The notes: generated from the sequence alone by a model not told the origin. 64,000 nucleotides of DNA from Rhinopithecus roxellana (GCF_007565055.1 NC_044554.1:19073921-19137920), one strand, 5' to 3'. Shown: positions 10,546 to 21,745, counted from the stretch's first letter. Translations and numbers: made by a program.

Positions 10546-10770
10546 GATGGAAGAAAGGGAGGAAGGAGGGAAGGAAGGAAGGAAGGAAGGAAGGAAGGAA
10601 GGAAGGAAGGAAGGAAGGAAGGAAGGAAGGAAGGAAGGAAGGGAGGGAGGGAGGGAGGGAGGGAGGGAGGGAGGGAGGGAAGAAGAGAGGGAGAGAGGAA
10701 GGAAAGGAGGGAGGGAGGGGAGGAAGGAAAGAAGGAAAAAATGTAGGAAGGCAGGCAGGCAGGAAGGAAG
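10546..10770 (+). repeat. GGAA/GGGA polypurine microsatellite
   Basis: About 18 consecutive GGAA units (roughly 10565-10640), then about ten GGGA units (to about 10680), then decayed GA-rich sequence and a short GGCA run. The long frames in both directions (GRKEGRKEG-type and FLPSFLPS-type) are repeat translations. GGAA is the ETS-factor core, and such arrays can act as ETS-dependent enhancers. Here the array lies upstream (in minus-strand terms) of the SUMO2 retrocopy. Confidence 0.95.
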
Positions 10771-10989
10771 AACAAAAGACTAGAAATGAATATTTGCTGA
10801 AAGGAAACAACTAAACAGTAATTTTATCAGTTACATAATATCAGGGAGGCCGATGTCGAAGATCAAGCCCCGGAATGGTGCAAACATTTTCTCAAATACT
10901 CCAGGTCTTTTGTTAAGACCCCAGAAAAACCACAACCTAGAACTAAGGCCACCTCCTCGGTATAAGGAACATGCTTAAGAGTAAGGACT
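10771..10989. other. Unclassified interval
   Basis: Moderately GC-rich around 10840-10960, with no recognised family. The minus frame 10863-11177 has no domain I recognise. Confidence 0.35.
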
Positions 10990-11390
10990 ACTATCTGAAG
11001 GTAACAATGAAAGTGATATAGAATAGTTCTACAGAGCTTGAAATCAGCACACAACAAAATCAAGGCAAGTACTAATACAGTATTTTTTGTCAAAGAAAAT
11101 CTAACCCTCGTTCGAGAAAAATGACATATTCCAGAGTTGCTATAATTTTTCATCCAAAGTGTTGAGAATTCAGTCAAAAATTATCAGGCATATCAAAACA
11201 TAGGACAAAATGACCAAAAATGAAAACAAACAAAGGCAGGTAATAGAAGACCTAGAGTTGGTATTAGAATTGTCATACAAGGGCTTGAATATAACTGTGC
11301 GATTAATATATTCAAGAAAGTAAAGGATGTTGGGTTTTAACAGAAATATGAAATTACACACAGAGAGAGAGAGAGAAAGAGACTCAGTTC
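10990..11390 (+). mobile_element. Old L1M/HAL1 fragment (ORF1-proximal)
   Basis: 'aaaaattatcaggcatatcaaaacatagga' and 'gttggtattagaattgtcat' followed by 'aagaaagtaaaggatg' match the region before L1M ORF1 ('...lacking pieces...GAATTAGCAGACAAGGAC' type). Ends in a short (GA)n near 11362-11385. Diverged. Confidence 0.5.
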
Positions 11391-11556
11391 AGAATTAAGT
11401 AGCAAAATACACATTATTTTCATATACCCTTGGATCATTTGCCAAAGTAAACTGTGTAACTGACATTAAAGCAAGTCTAAACAAAGTTTAAAAACTAAAA
11501 ATAGTCAAAGTACATTATCTAAACACAATGGAATTTAAATAAAAATCAGTTTCGTA

Positions 11557-11705
11557 GGCCGGGCTTGGTGGCTCACACCTGTAATCCTAGCACTTTGAGA
11601 GGCTAGGGTGGGAGGATCACTTGAGCCCAGGAGTTCAGGATCAGCCTGATCTCTCTTTTGTGAGACCCTGTCTCTACAAAAGTAAGCAATAAATAAAATA
11701 AGTAA
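11557..11705 (+). mobile_element. FLAM/Alu left-monomer, sense
   Basis: GGCCGGGCTTGGTGGCTCAC start, single-monomer length of about 130 bp, then an A-rich tail ('ataaataaaataagtaag'). There is no right monomer, which fits a free left Alu monomer or an Alu truncated at its middle. Confidence 0.8.
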
Positions 11706-11749
11706 GTTTCAGAAAGATAATTATAAAACTCCTCAAATGTTGGAAAATG

Positions 11750-14230
11750 TCTATTTCTTATACATTTTATTCCCCCCAAAAAATTAAACCTAGAAAAAAA
11801 TTAAATAATTCCCAAATATCCTTTATCTGGATTCACCAATTTTTAACATTTTGTTCTACCTGTGTCATTATTTCTCTACATCTCATACTTTTTCTGAACA
11901 ATTGGAAATGAAATTGCATACATCATGCCCCATTTCCCACTTGAAAGTCAGTGTTAGTACTCCAAGACTAAGGAGATGCTCTTATATAACCATTGTAAAA
12001 TAACCAAATTCATATAATGTAAGTTAGTATAATATTTTATTTATGTTTCACATTCCAATTTCTTCAACTGTCCTAATAATAACCTTTCTAGCCATTTTTC
12101 TCATTACTTGAACATATCCAGGATTATGTATGCATTTACTTGACGTATCTCTTAAATTGTCTTTTAATCTTTAAAGATTATATCTAGAACATGTTTTAGC
12201 CTTTCTTTAACTTACAGTGCATTTACTGTATTCAATTTTTAAGAACATAGGTTTGTTATCTTAGTTGAATTTCCTTCAAATAGGTTTTGCTGGTGTTTTC
12301 TTACGTTTAGATTCAGGTTAAGCTTTTCTTGTGGGGTGGAAATCTACGTAAGTAATGCTGTGTCCTTCTTAGGATGTAATATTCAGAGATACATGATGTT
12401 TCTTCCCTGTTAGTGACCATGGAAATTTTGATGATTTGGTTTAGATGTTCTCTGGTTTATTGACTATATAGTTATTGTTTTTCTTTTAATATTTAGTTTT
12501 GAGAGAAATAATTTGAGGGAATGTAATTATTCTCTTCCTCATCAAAATTTTTACCTCTAAAGTTAACAGCTGTTGTTTCTTGCCTGCAAAACTTTTACTA
12601 TAAAGTACAAAATGATAATTTTTTATCCTATCATCCCTTTTATGTTTATAGGTGAGAATTATATTGAAAAAAAAGGTTTTTTATTTTATTCATCATTTAC
12701 GTATTTTTATTGATAGTATGAAATCATGGATTTTTACTTCATCCCGTGGGTAATAATCCACAACTGTTCTTACTTAATTAGATACTCAAGTTGTTCCAGG
12801 TTTGGCCAAAGAGAGCCCCCTTCGGTCTCATCCCTGTGTATTTTTAGTATGCTCATATTTCGGCACACTAACATTTCTTTTTGTTCACTTCCCGATTTGC
12901 TGGCACCAAAAATGATTCAGGTTCCTCCTAACCGTTTTTACTCCAGCACTAGAATTAGCTATTTCTCCAGGAATCTCTAATGTCTTGTAGTGAGGAATGA
13001 CATTTATAAAGAAAGATCCAGATTTCTGCATGCTAAATGTGCTTATTGCTAATGGAATGTTCATTGCTTCCAGGTCTTTTCAAAGGACACAGTTGGCTGG
13101 AGTTGGGCAGGGGAGTGGGGAGGCAGAGATAGGTGAATAGATACTCAAAAAGTTCATTTTTGCCTTTCCCAATTCATATTGGTATGTTTCCCTTTCCACA
13201 GTGAGAAAACTGAATCCCAATAATATCATTATATTTAATCATTTGCACTATAATTACTCTACATATAATAGTCACAATTGTTAAACCTTTAAAAAATTAA
13301 AACAAATCTATTAAGTTTCAGATATGTTTGGAGTTCTTTTTTTTATTTTGTCCAAAGGATATATAGTCAAACAACTGCATTTCAACCTCAATTGGATTAG
13401 TGTTTTTTATTTTTTTTATTTTAGTGAAGTTTTTTTTAATTAGATACATAATTGGCTCTTTTATTCTTTTTGCATTGTTTATTTTTGAATATGTACAGTA
13501 TCAATATGATTTAAAACTGTAGTAAATGCTATACTCAGTGAAATGTTACTTTCTCTATTATGTTTTTTTACCCCTTTCTCAACTCACACTTGTAGATAAA
13601 CTAATATCGTTATTCTTTTATATATTCTTGCTGTATTTCTTACTGTAAAATTAGCAAATATTTGAATATTTTCTTATTTTCCCTTGTGACTTATATGGAA
13701 ATAGCATACTATATATACTCTTTGGCTGTTTGCTTTTTTAAAAAACTTAGCAATATATTCTACAAATTTCTCCATATCAATTTATGTATTCCTGTATTAT
13801 TTTAAACAGCTTCATAGTCTTTCATTGTGTGTATACGCAATAGTTAATTCCACCAATTCGCTATGTTGGTTATTTGCATAGCTCCCAACATTTTGCAATT
13901 ACAAATAATGCTACAATGAACAATCATGTGTATGTGTATTTTTTGTATTCTTAAAATACTTTCATGGTAAATTCATAGATGTAAAATGACTGTGTCAAAG
14001 GACAAATGCATAGGCATTTCTGCTAAATATTGCCAAATTCCCTTCCAAAGAAGTTGTGCTATGTTGTATCCCCTCCCCACAAATAACAGTTTCTCCACAG
14101 CCTCATTAGTAAAGTGTATTGTCAAGTTTCTGAGTTTTTGCCATTTGTATGTGAGAAATGGTATATAAACACAGTTTTAATTTACATAATTCTTTTTATA
14201 CATGAAGTTAAATATATCTTCATGTATTTT
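11750..14230 (-). mobile_element. Long ancient L1M (L1ME/L1MC-like) element, antisense
   Basis: Collinear antisense old-L1 3' UTR and ORF2 end: 'cttttctgaacaattgg', 'acatcatgccccattt', 'gattcaggttaagc', 'tgctgtgtccttcttagg', then 'tttggccaaagagagccccc', 'tgtgcttattgctaatgg', and finally ORF2-derived 'aacaatgctgcaatgaac'-type and 'ttgccaaattcccttcc' strings at 13900-14060. The order agrees with a single element of about 2.4 kb. The small frames at 12726-12980 and 13986-14168 are its remnants. Confidence 0.7.
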
Positions 14231-14281
14231 TGGCTATCTTTATTTTTGTGACTTGTTGGCTTATTTTTGTTCCACTTTTCA

Positions 14282-14606
14282 ACATGGATGCAGCTGGAAA
14301 CCATCATTCTTAGCAAACTATCACAAGAACAGAAAACCAAACACCGCATGTTCTCACTCATAGGTGGGAACTGAACAATGAGAACACTTGGACTCGGGAA
14401 GGGGAACATCACACACCAGGGCCTATCATGGGGAGGGGGGAGGGGGGACGGACTGCATTGGGAGTTATACCTGATATAAATGACGAATTGATGGGTGCTG
14501 ACGAGTTGATGGGTGCAGCACACCAACATGGCACACATATACATATGTAACAAACCTGCACGTTATGCACATGTACCCTAAAACTTAAAGTATAATAAAA
14601 AAAATT
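14282..14606 (+). mobile_element. 5'-truncated L1PA 3' end, sense
   Basis: ACATGGATGCAGCTGGAAAC, then the ORF2 stop region, 'gcatgttctcactcatagg', a G-rich 3' UTR polypurine tract at 14433-14447, 'tgtaacaaacctgcacgtt' and 'ctaaaacttaaagtataata' with a poly(A) tail. Low divergence places it in a primate-specific L1PA group. It sits just beside the old antisense L1M. Confidence 0.92.
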
Positions 14607-15845
14607 TTTGAGGAAATTCTATAATTTGAAAATGTTCTATTTGTATTTAGGATATGGTTCTGTAGAAGGAATATATTTTGTCAATATTTTCTTCAACTTT
14701 GATATCAATTTTTTTTACTTTGTTTATGGTGATTTTTGTTGTTGTTTTTGTTTGGTTTTGTTTACATACAAAACCCTTAAAATTATTTCTATGTACAACA
14801 CTTTGTCATTCATTTTTTAAATTGCACCAGATTTTGTGCTCTACCTAGAAAGGATTCCTCTACAATCCAGGTTATAGAGGATTTCCCCCAATTTTTTCTG
14901 CTACTACTTGCATAATTTCAAATATTAAATTTAGATTTACAATTTTTATAGTTAATTCTCTGTAAGATGTTTTGTATCAATTTGTCTTGATTTAGGAAAA
15001 CAAAAACAAAACATAAACAATTTGATGTGTTTCCATTGTCAGATTCCAAGAATATAATGAACATATTCCAACAATGATTCAAGGATAATAACCAATTACT
15101 TTTGTCTATGAAATATTGCTGTCTCGTTTATGCTTGAATTAATTGTTGAAAACATGGACTGATTTCAGTCAGATGCAATTCTTACACTTACCAATAATTG
15201 TTAAAATATTGAAATCAAATACTAATGAAAAGGTAGAATAACTAATTGAAAACTGTAAAAGAGAGATGTGAATTCAGAAACCCCAGTCTCCTTGAAGGAG
15301 TGTTCATAAAGTGCCAACTAATTGAACACATTTAATTCCTATTTCTACTTTCTCACAACCTGGAAAAGAAAAGCTTCTGTTGAGCCTACAATTTTATTTT
15401 TTAATTGCTATTTACACTCAATATTTTAATACTGTTTTACTTCAAGTGAAACATTCAAATTGTCATATTATTTTCTTAATTGCTTTCTTTGTAATCAGTG
15501 TTAATTTTATTTTAACCTATTCTGTCTCTTGTTTGACAGTCTAAAATGGCATGTTTGTATAATGTCAGATTTTCATAAAGCCTGGGAATATTTTTATATA
15601 TATCACTTAAAAATAATAAAAATATGTATTAGTGCCCCTGTAATATAGTGAGAAAAATATGAAAATAAAGACAAAATACCTGGGGTTCTAATATGAATAT
15701 CTGTCATGTCTAGTTTTATGACTGTGATGAAGACACCAGTTTCTTAATCCATAGTTTTATCATCTGTAAAATGATAGAATTTTATTTAATCAGTGATTTG
15801 CAATCGTTGTTTACCCAGCATTTTTCTTAAGTATCTAACCGTCAA
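14607..15845. other. AT-rich interval with a possible MIR
   Basis: Mostly unclassified AT-rich DNA. 15690-15790 ('gttttatgactgtgatgaag...tcatctgtaaaatgatag') is MIR-like in sense orientation but weak. The frame 14608-14820 is a low-complexity translation. Confidence 0.4.
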
Positions 15846-16520
15846 CTGATGAATGACAAGGTTCATAAATTTGGAAAGGGGAGCTTTATTTGTCATAAAG
15901 CATTGCAGCCTGAATAATGGCCATTGTAACAGGCTGGGAAATGTCGCCTCTGGCCAGAAGACTGAAGGGGCAAACGGAAGAGAAATTTATGTTGAGCAGG
16001 GTGGCTGAATATACATATTTAAAAAGCTGTAGGAACCATCATGAATATTCATAAAAGGAGAAACATGTGCATACTCACTTGAGTTCCATGCCCCTTCATG
16101 GATTCCATGTTCAAAAAATGGCAGAGTTAGTAGGATCTGAGGGTAGAGTTTTTGGCCTCTGACATTAAAAGGTGAAGCAGAGGACATGAAAACCTTTACT
16201 GTGTGTTACTACGCTGGCCAGAACCACTCTCTGGTCAGTGGTCTTATAAGGCAAAAAAGGAGGGTTGGCATCTGGGGTTGGTTGATATCAGAGATAGAGT
16301 CTTTTACAAGGACTGGTTTCTGTTTAGCCCTTAGGGAAGAAAACCCAATGGCAGTTAGTGAGAAAGGGAGCATTATGAGGTATGTCTAACCTCTCATCTC
16401 ATCATTGCCAATAACTGTTTTCAAGGTTACTCTGTGGACCCCTTGGCCAAGATGGGATCTATTCAGTCAGTTGAGGGCTTGGGATTTCATGTTTATTTCT
16501 CATACCCAAATAATTTGTTG
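15846..16520 (-). mobile_element. Probable ancient ERV LTR, antisense, family unresolved
   Basis: An antisense AATAAAGCTCCCC polyadenylation-like site (plus-strand ggggagctttattt, about 15879-15892) lies near the left end. The right end reads 'gaccccttggccaagatggg...cttgggatttcatgtttatttctca', which resembles the 5' start of an LTR with TGTAAA-type ends. GC content is higher than in the flanks. No duplication was established. Confidence 0.45.
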
Positions 16521-17224
16521 CAGGTCGTATTACATGTTGGATTTATTGTCACCTTGAAAAAACGGGACATTTCTACATTTCTCATTTAATGAGCAGTTCA
16601 ATTTAATTAAATTGATTTTATAAATGTGTCAAGCATATGTGTTTTGTTTGGGGACCAAAAATTTCTTAAAATAATACATTGAAATATAATTATATGTCAA
16701 GCTCAGGATGCTCCTTTTTGCAGTAAGGCCATATCTCCAATCAGAAACTTCCCTAACACAAAAACAATCAGTTTTGTGCTCTCCGAATCTCCCCAAATTA
16801 CTCACACATATATAATGTGGAAAGGGAGCGGTTTCTTCTCCTGGAGCACAAGCCAATCTCACCTCAAGGTTGATGAGAATTAAGGGAGAAAAATGTATTG
16901 ATTAGCCTCCATTTGCACGTTTCCTCATGAAAGAATTTTTTATACCTGCATTGTGTGCATTTTTAGGTGCTCGTACCTTAATCTGGCTTAACACTTCCCC
17001 AGGTAAGTATTCTCGACATTGCAGACTAGATTGAGTCAACCAGTGTTATGATCTTAGAGAATCCTGTACTTTTCCTTTGCAGTACTTGTTAGAATTTATA
17101 AATTTATGATTGAATGTTTGTAAACTACTTGATAAAGTCTGTCTTCTTTACTCAGTTATAAAATCTGAACGGCAACACCATGTCTAATTTTTCTAAAATG
17201 TTGGATACTGGCATTGTCTCCTGC
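16521..17224. other. Unclassified interval
   Basis: AT-rich sequence. The minus frame 16629-16862 is not recognisable as any family. Nothing firm seen. Confidence 0.4.
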
Positions 17225-17520
17225 TTGTAAGTACATGTTGATACATGAGGATATAGAGCAACAGGAAGTCTTCATGGATTGTTGGTACAAGTGTAAAATG
17301 GTGCAGTCACTCTGGAAAGCAGTTTTTGAAGTTTCTCATAGTTAAAAGTGAAAAGCTCTATTATAAATGAATATGCATAGCTGCTTTATTTGTATAGCTA
17401 AAGTCCAAAAATAACCACAATGTCTTTCAACTGGGTGAATAAACTATGATACATCTATAGAGCAGAATACTGTTCGCAACAAAAGGAAATGAACTTTTGA
17501 TCCATGTGGCAACTTGACCT
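17225..17520 (+). mobile_element. L1M ORF2 3' fragment, sense
   Basis: 'ttggtacaagtgtaaaatgg', 'actctggaaagcagttt', 'aaccacaatgtctttcaac' and 'gtgaataaactatgatac' follow the order of the ORF2 C-terminal/3' end of an old L1. Strongly diverged. Confidence 0.7.
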
Positions 17521-19067
17521 GATCTCAAAAACATGAAACAAGTTGATTGAGTTTGGCAAGTCTATGACCAAGGTGCCAGCATGAGTTCTTAGGGCCTTCT
17601 TGCTGTGTTATCCGATGACAGAAGGTGGAAGGGCATGCAAGAGCTACAGAGAGAAGGGAGAGAGAGATGAGAAGAGACCTGGATTTGTCTGTTTAAAAGA
17701 ACCCCACTTCTGTGATAACAAATGCACTCCTGTAATATTAGCATTAATCTATTTATTAGAGCAGAGTCTTCATGGTCTGGTAATATCTCATTAAGCCCCA
17801 CCTCCTCACACTATCAAACTGGGGATTAATTTTCCAACACATGCATTTTGGGGGGGGCACATTTAAATCATAGCATTCCATCCACAGCTACCCAATTCAT
17901 GTCTTTTTATATGCAAAATATATTAATTCCATTCTAATGGCCCCAAAATCTTAACTTGTTTCAGGACCTTAACAAATTCCAGAACCAATTCCAAAGTCCA
18001 GAGTCTTATCATCAGATATGGATGAGACTCAGGCAGGATTTATCCTGAGGTAAATCCCCTCCTGCTGTGAGGCTGTGAAATTAAGTAAGCTACCCACTTC
18101 CAAAATTCAGTGGTGGAACATGTATAGGATAAATAGTTCCATTCCAAAAGGGAGGGATAGGGAAGAAGAAAGGATTTAACAGCTTCCAAGTAAGTCCAAA
18201 AGGCAACATGATCAACAATATTAAATCTTAATGCTCCAGAATAATATTTGACTCCGTGTGTCACCTTCAGAATACACTGGGATAGAGTTTGGAACCCCAA
18301 AGCCTCAGGCAGCTCCACTCCCATGGTTTTGCTGAAGTCAGCTCACACAGCAACTCCCACAGTTCGTAGTCTTGTACCTGCAGCACTTCTGGGCTGAGTC
18401 TACGTGCTAATGACTCTACAGAACTAGGGTCTCAGGGGTGCTCCACCATCAAGGTCTCATTAGGTATTGTCTTACTGGGGACTCTTCTTCACTCCTGCAG
18501 CAGGTATCTACAACTTCCTTTAAAATCTTGCTGGAGGCAACTACACCTCCACAGCTCCTGCACTCTGCACATCTGCACAGTTAGCACTACTTGATTTATA
18601 TCAAGATTTATAGCCTATACTTTCCAGAGTAGTAGCTGTAATGGTGGCTGGAAGCATACCTAGGCCTGCATAGCTAAATATGAAGAGGCCAAGGATTCCT
18701 GTGCTAAAATGCAGGGAGAAGAAACTTGAGGCATCACAGAGCAGTGAATGCTGAGGTCTAGTGGATGCCTCTCTAGAAACCTTGTCCTCAAAGTCCTAGA
18801 TTGGAGGGGCAGCCTTGAAGATTTCTGAAATGCCTTTGGGGTCATTCTTCCATTGTCCTGAAGAATTTCACCTGGCTTCCTTCTGTCCATGCCAATCTTA
18901 TCAAACAGTTGCTTGGCCACGTCCTTGCACACTTTTTCATTCTTTACATGGCCAGGCTGTGAATTCTTCAAATCTTTGCATTCTGCTTCACTTTTAATTA
19001 TAAATTCCATCTTTAAATCATTTTCTGCTCTCTCACTTTAGTGTATGCAATTAAAAGAAACCCCTCA

Positions 19068-19268
19068 TCTACAAATGCTAGCCTGGTGTGGTGGCGCACA
19101 CCTGTAGTCCCAGCTACTCGGGAAGCTGCGGCAGGAGAATCGCTTGAACCCAGGAGGTGGAGGTTGCAGTAAGCCTAGATCATGCCATTGCACTCCAGCC
19201 TGGCAACAGAGCAAGACTCTGTCTCAAAAAAAAAAAAAAAAGAAAGAAAGCCCCCCCCCCCCGCCAAA

Positions 19269-19298
<30 letters not shown>
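19068..19298 (+). mobile_element. 5'-truncated Alu with A-C-A mixed tail, sense
   Basis: Starts inside Alu ('tctacaaatgctagcctgg'), contains the right monomer to 'ctccagcctggcaacagagc', then an A-run, 'agaaagaaag', a C-run of about 13, a second A-run and a short (CA)n. The duplication AAGAAACCCCTCA (19055-19067 and 19299-19311) is perfect and confirms that the whole composite tail belongs to the insertion. Confidence 0.9.
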
Positions 19299-19300
<2 letters not shown>

Positions 19301-19344
19301 GAAACCCCTCAGCTTCTTCAATATTTTGCTTAGGAATTTATTCT

Positions 19345-19710
19345 GGCCGTGCACTGTGTCTTATGCCTGTAATACCAGCGCTTTGGGAGGCCAAGGCAGG
19401 CGGGTCACAAGGTCAGGAGATGAAGACCATCCTGGCCAACATGGTAAACCCCATCTCTACTAAAATATACATACACACACACACACACATATATATATAT
19501 GTATACACACATACACACACACACACATACAAATTAGCTGGGCATGGCGACACGTGCCTGTAATCCCAGCTACTGGGGAGGCTGAGGCAGGAGAATCGCT
19601 TGAACCAGGGAGTCAGAGGTTGTAGTGAGCTGAGATCGTGCCACTCCACTCCAACCTGGCAACAGAGCTGTACTCCATCTAAAAAAAAACAAAAAAAGAA
19701 AAGAAAAGAA
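19345..19710 (+). mobile_element. Alu with CA/TA microsatellite in its middle A-rich linker, sense
   Basis: Left monomer from GGCCGTGCACTGTGTC, then (CA)n-(TA)n-(CA)n at 19468-19530 replacing the middle A-rich linker, then the right monomer and an A-rich tail. Imperfect duplication (about 10 of 12) at 19333-19344 and 19708-19719. Confidence 0.9.
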
Positions 19711-20511
19711 ATGTATTCTGTCAGATATCCTAGTTCATTGCTCTTAAAATGTGTCTTCCATAAAGCCCTAAGACATAAATAAAATTCTGCCAAGTTCTTC
19801 ACACCATTATAACATGGATAGCCTTTAACTCCTGTTTCCAATAAAATATTTCTCATTTTCATCTGGGAACCTCATAAGAATGGCCTTTACTTACCATATT
19901 TTTACTAACATTTTGTTCCTGAGTACTTACGTCATCTCAAAGAAAGTGCATACTTTCTCTGCAGTTCTCATCTGAGCCCTCTCCAGAATTTCCGTCAATA
20001 CAGATGTTTTTCTAGTCTGCTTCTCCAAACTCTTTCAGTCTCTGCCATTACTCAGTTCCAAAGCTACTTCCACCTTTTTAGATATTTGTTACAGCAACAC
20101 CCCACATTACTGGTACCAGCTTTCTGTGCTGCTATAGCAGAATATCACAGACTAGGTAATTTATGCAGAACAGAAATTTATTGGCTCATGGTTCTGAAAG
20201 CTGGAATATCCATGATCAATGTATTAGCATCTGGTGAGAGCCTTCTTGCTATGTCATCCATGCAGAAAGGAGAAGAGCAAGCAAGGGAGAGAGTATAAGA
20301 AAGCCAAACTTGCTCTTTTATAAAGAGCCCACTCCCACAATTAGCAAACCAACTCCTGAAATGACGACATTAATCCAGTAAGGGCATAACCCTCCTTGCC
20401 TAACCACCTCTCCTTAGGCTGCAACTCCCAACACTGCTGCATTAGGGATTAAGTTTCCAACATACACTTTTTGGGAGACTCATTCACATCATAGCAATTA
20501 TTTTCCATTGT

Positions 20512-21588
20512 TGTGGAAAGTCAGGGACCCTGAACGGAGGGACCAGCTGGAGCCGCGGCAGAGGAACATAAATTGTGAAGATTTCATGGACTTTTATCGG
20601 TTCCCAAAATTCATACTTTCATAATTTCTTATGCCTGTCTTTACTGCAGTCTCTGAACATAAATTGTGAAGATTTCATGGACATCTATCAGTTCCCAAAT
20701 AATACTCTTATAATTTCTTATGCCTATCTTTACTTTAATCTCTTAATCCTGTTATCTTTGTAAGCTGAGAATGTATGTTACCTCAGGACCACTATTGCAC
20801 AAATTGATGGTAAAACTTGTGTGTTTGAACAATATGAAATCAGTGCACCTTGAAAAAGAACAAAATAACAGTGATATTCAGGGAACAAGGGAAGACAACC
20901 ATAAGGTTTGACTGCCTGTGGGGTCGAGCAGAATAGAGCCATATTTTTCTTCTTGCAGAGAGCCTATAAATGGACGTGTAACTAGGGAAAATATTGCTGA
21001 ATTCTTTTCCTAGCAAGGAATATTAATAATTAAGACCCTGGGAGAGGAATGCATTCCTGGGAGAGGTCTATAAACGACTGCTGTGGGAGTGTGTGTCTCA
21101 TGCGATTGAGAGAAGGACTGAAATATGCCCTGGTTTCCTGCAGTACCCTCAGGCTTACTAGGGTGGGGAAAAACTCCACCCTGGTAAATTTGAGGTCAGA
21201 CTGGTTCTCTGCTCTTGAACCCTGTTGTCTGTTGTTTAGGATGTTTATCAAGACAATACGTGCACAGCTGAACATAGACCCTCATCAGTAATTCTAATTT
21301 TGCCCTTTGCCTTGTGGTCTTTGCTTTTGCCCTTGTCCTGTTTCCTCAGAAGCATGTGATCTTTGTTCTCCTTTTTGCCCTTTGAAGCATGTGATCTTGT
21401 GACCTACTCCCTGTTCATACACCTTCTCCCCTTTTGAAGTCCTTAATAAAAACCTGCTGGTTTTGCGGCTCAGGTGGGCATCACGGTCCTACCGATATGT
21501 GATGTTATCCCCGGAGACTCAGCTGTAGAATTCCTCTCTTTGTATTTTCTCTTTATTTCTTAGCTATTGGGGGTGGGTACCCCCAATA
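20512..21588 (+). mobile_element. MER11 solo LTR (HERV-K11/HML-8 family)
   Basis: Starts TGTGGAAAGTCAGGGACCC and ends near 'gggggtgggtacccccaata'. In between are 'gtgggcatcacggtcctac', 'aataaaaacctgctgg' (LTR polyadenylation region, AATAAA at about 21446) and 'gagccatatttttcttcttg', all typical of MER11 LTRs. The length of about 1.08 kb fits the MER11 group. It lies directly after the MaLR 5' LTR. No retroviral internal sequence follows, so it is a solo LTR. A clean 6-bp duplication was not resolved. Confidence 0.88.
20564..20743 (+). repeat. Tandem duplication of about 90 bp inside the MER11 LTR
   Basis: The unit beginning GAACATAAATTGTGAAGATT occurs at 20564 and again at 20655, followed each time by 'atttcatgga', 'gttcccaaa', 'taatttcttatgcct' and 'tctttact'. 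Duplicated U3 segments of this kind are a known MER11 feature. Confidence 0.85.
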
Positions 21589-21599
21589 TTTCATTACCT

Positions 21600-21745
21600 T
21601 TGTTCACTCATTTATTTGTTCACTTCAGCAGTCCCTGAGTGCCTATTATGTGTCTTGTCCTCTCTGAGACACCGGTAATACAACAGAGAATAAGACGAAT
21701 GAAGTCCTCTTTCTCATAATGTTTGAATTCCAGTATTCACCTGTT
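21600..21745 (-). mobile_element. L2 3' tail, antisense
   Basis: 'gttcactcatttatttgttc' followed by 'gagtgcctattatgtgtctt', 'acaacagagaataagacga' and 'gtttgaattccagt' follows the antisense L2 3'-end order. Confidence 0.6.

Larger units (their letters stand above)
17540..20496 (-). mobile_element. MaLR (MLT1-like) provirus remnant, antisense, both LTRs partly present
   Basis: Two similar antisense LTR ends lie about 2.6 kb apart. The left (3') LTR is about 17540-17875, ending 'cacatttaaatcatagca'. The right (5') LTR is about 20121-20496, ending 'cattcacatcatagca'. Between them is antisense MaLR-internal sequence ('ggccccaaaatcttaactt', 'ccaaagtccagagtctt', 'ctgtgaggctgtgaaatt'). Next to the right LTR is a GGTACC primer-binding-like site (20112-20117). 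The left LTR lacks its first part. Two Alus are inserted (19068-19298 and 19345-19710). The internal frames (18040-18324 and 18660-19010) are degenerate. Confidence 0.7.

Noticed and set aside
10477..10810. Long frames on both strands across the GGAA array
   Set aside because: They are low-complexity translations of a tetranucleotide repeat (GRKEGRKEG, FLPSFLPS), open on both strands because the repeat lacks stops.
18660..19010. 116-residue minus frame (MEFIIKSEAECKDLKNSQ...)
   Set aside because: It falls within degenerate MaLR-internal sequence in the provirus strand. It may be a remnant of an internal frame but has no complete domain, so I do not call a gene.
20497..20511. 6-bp target duplication for the MER11 LTR
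   Set aside because: The left CATTGT and right CATTAC only partly match and the LTR 3' border is uncertain, so no duplication is claimed.
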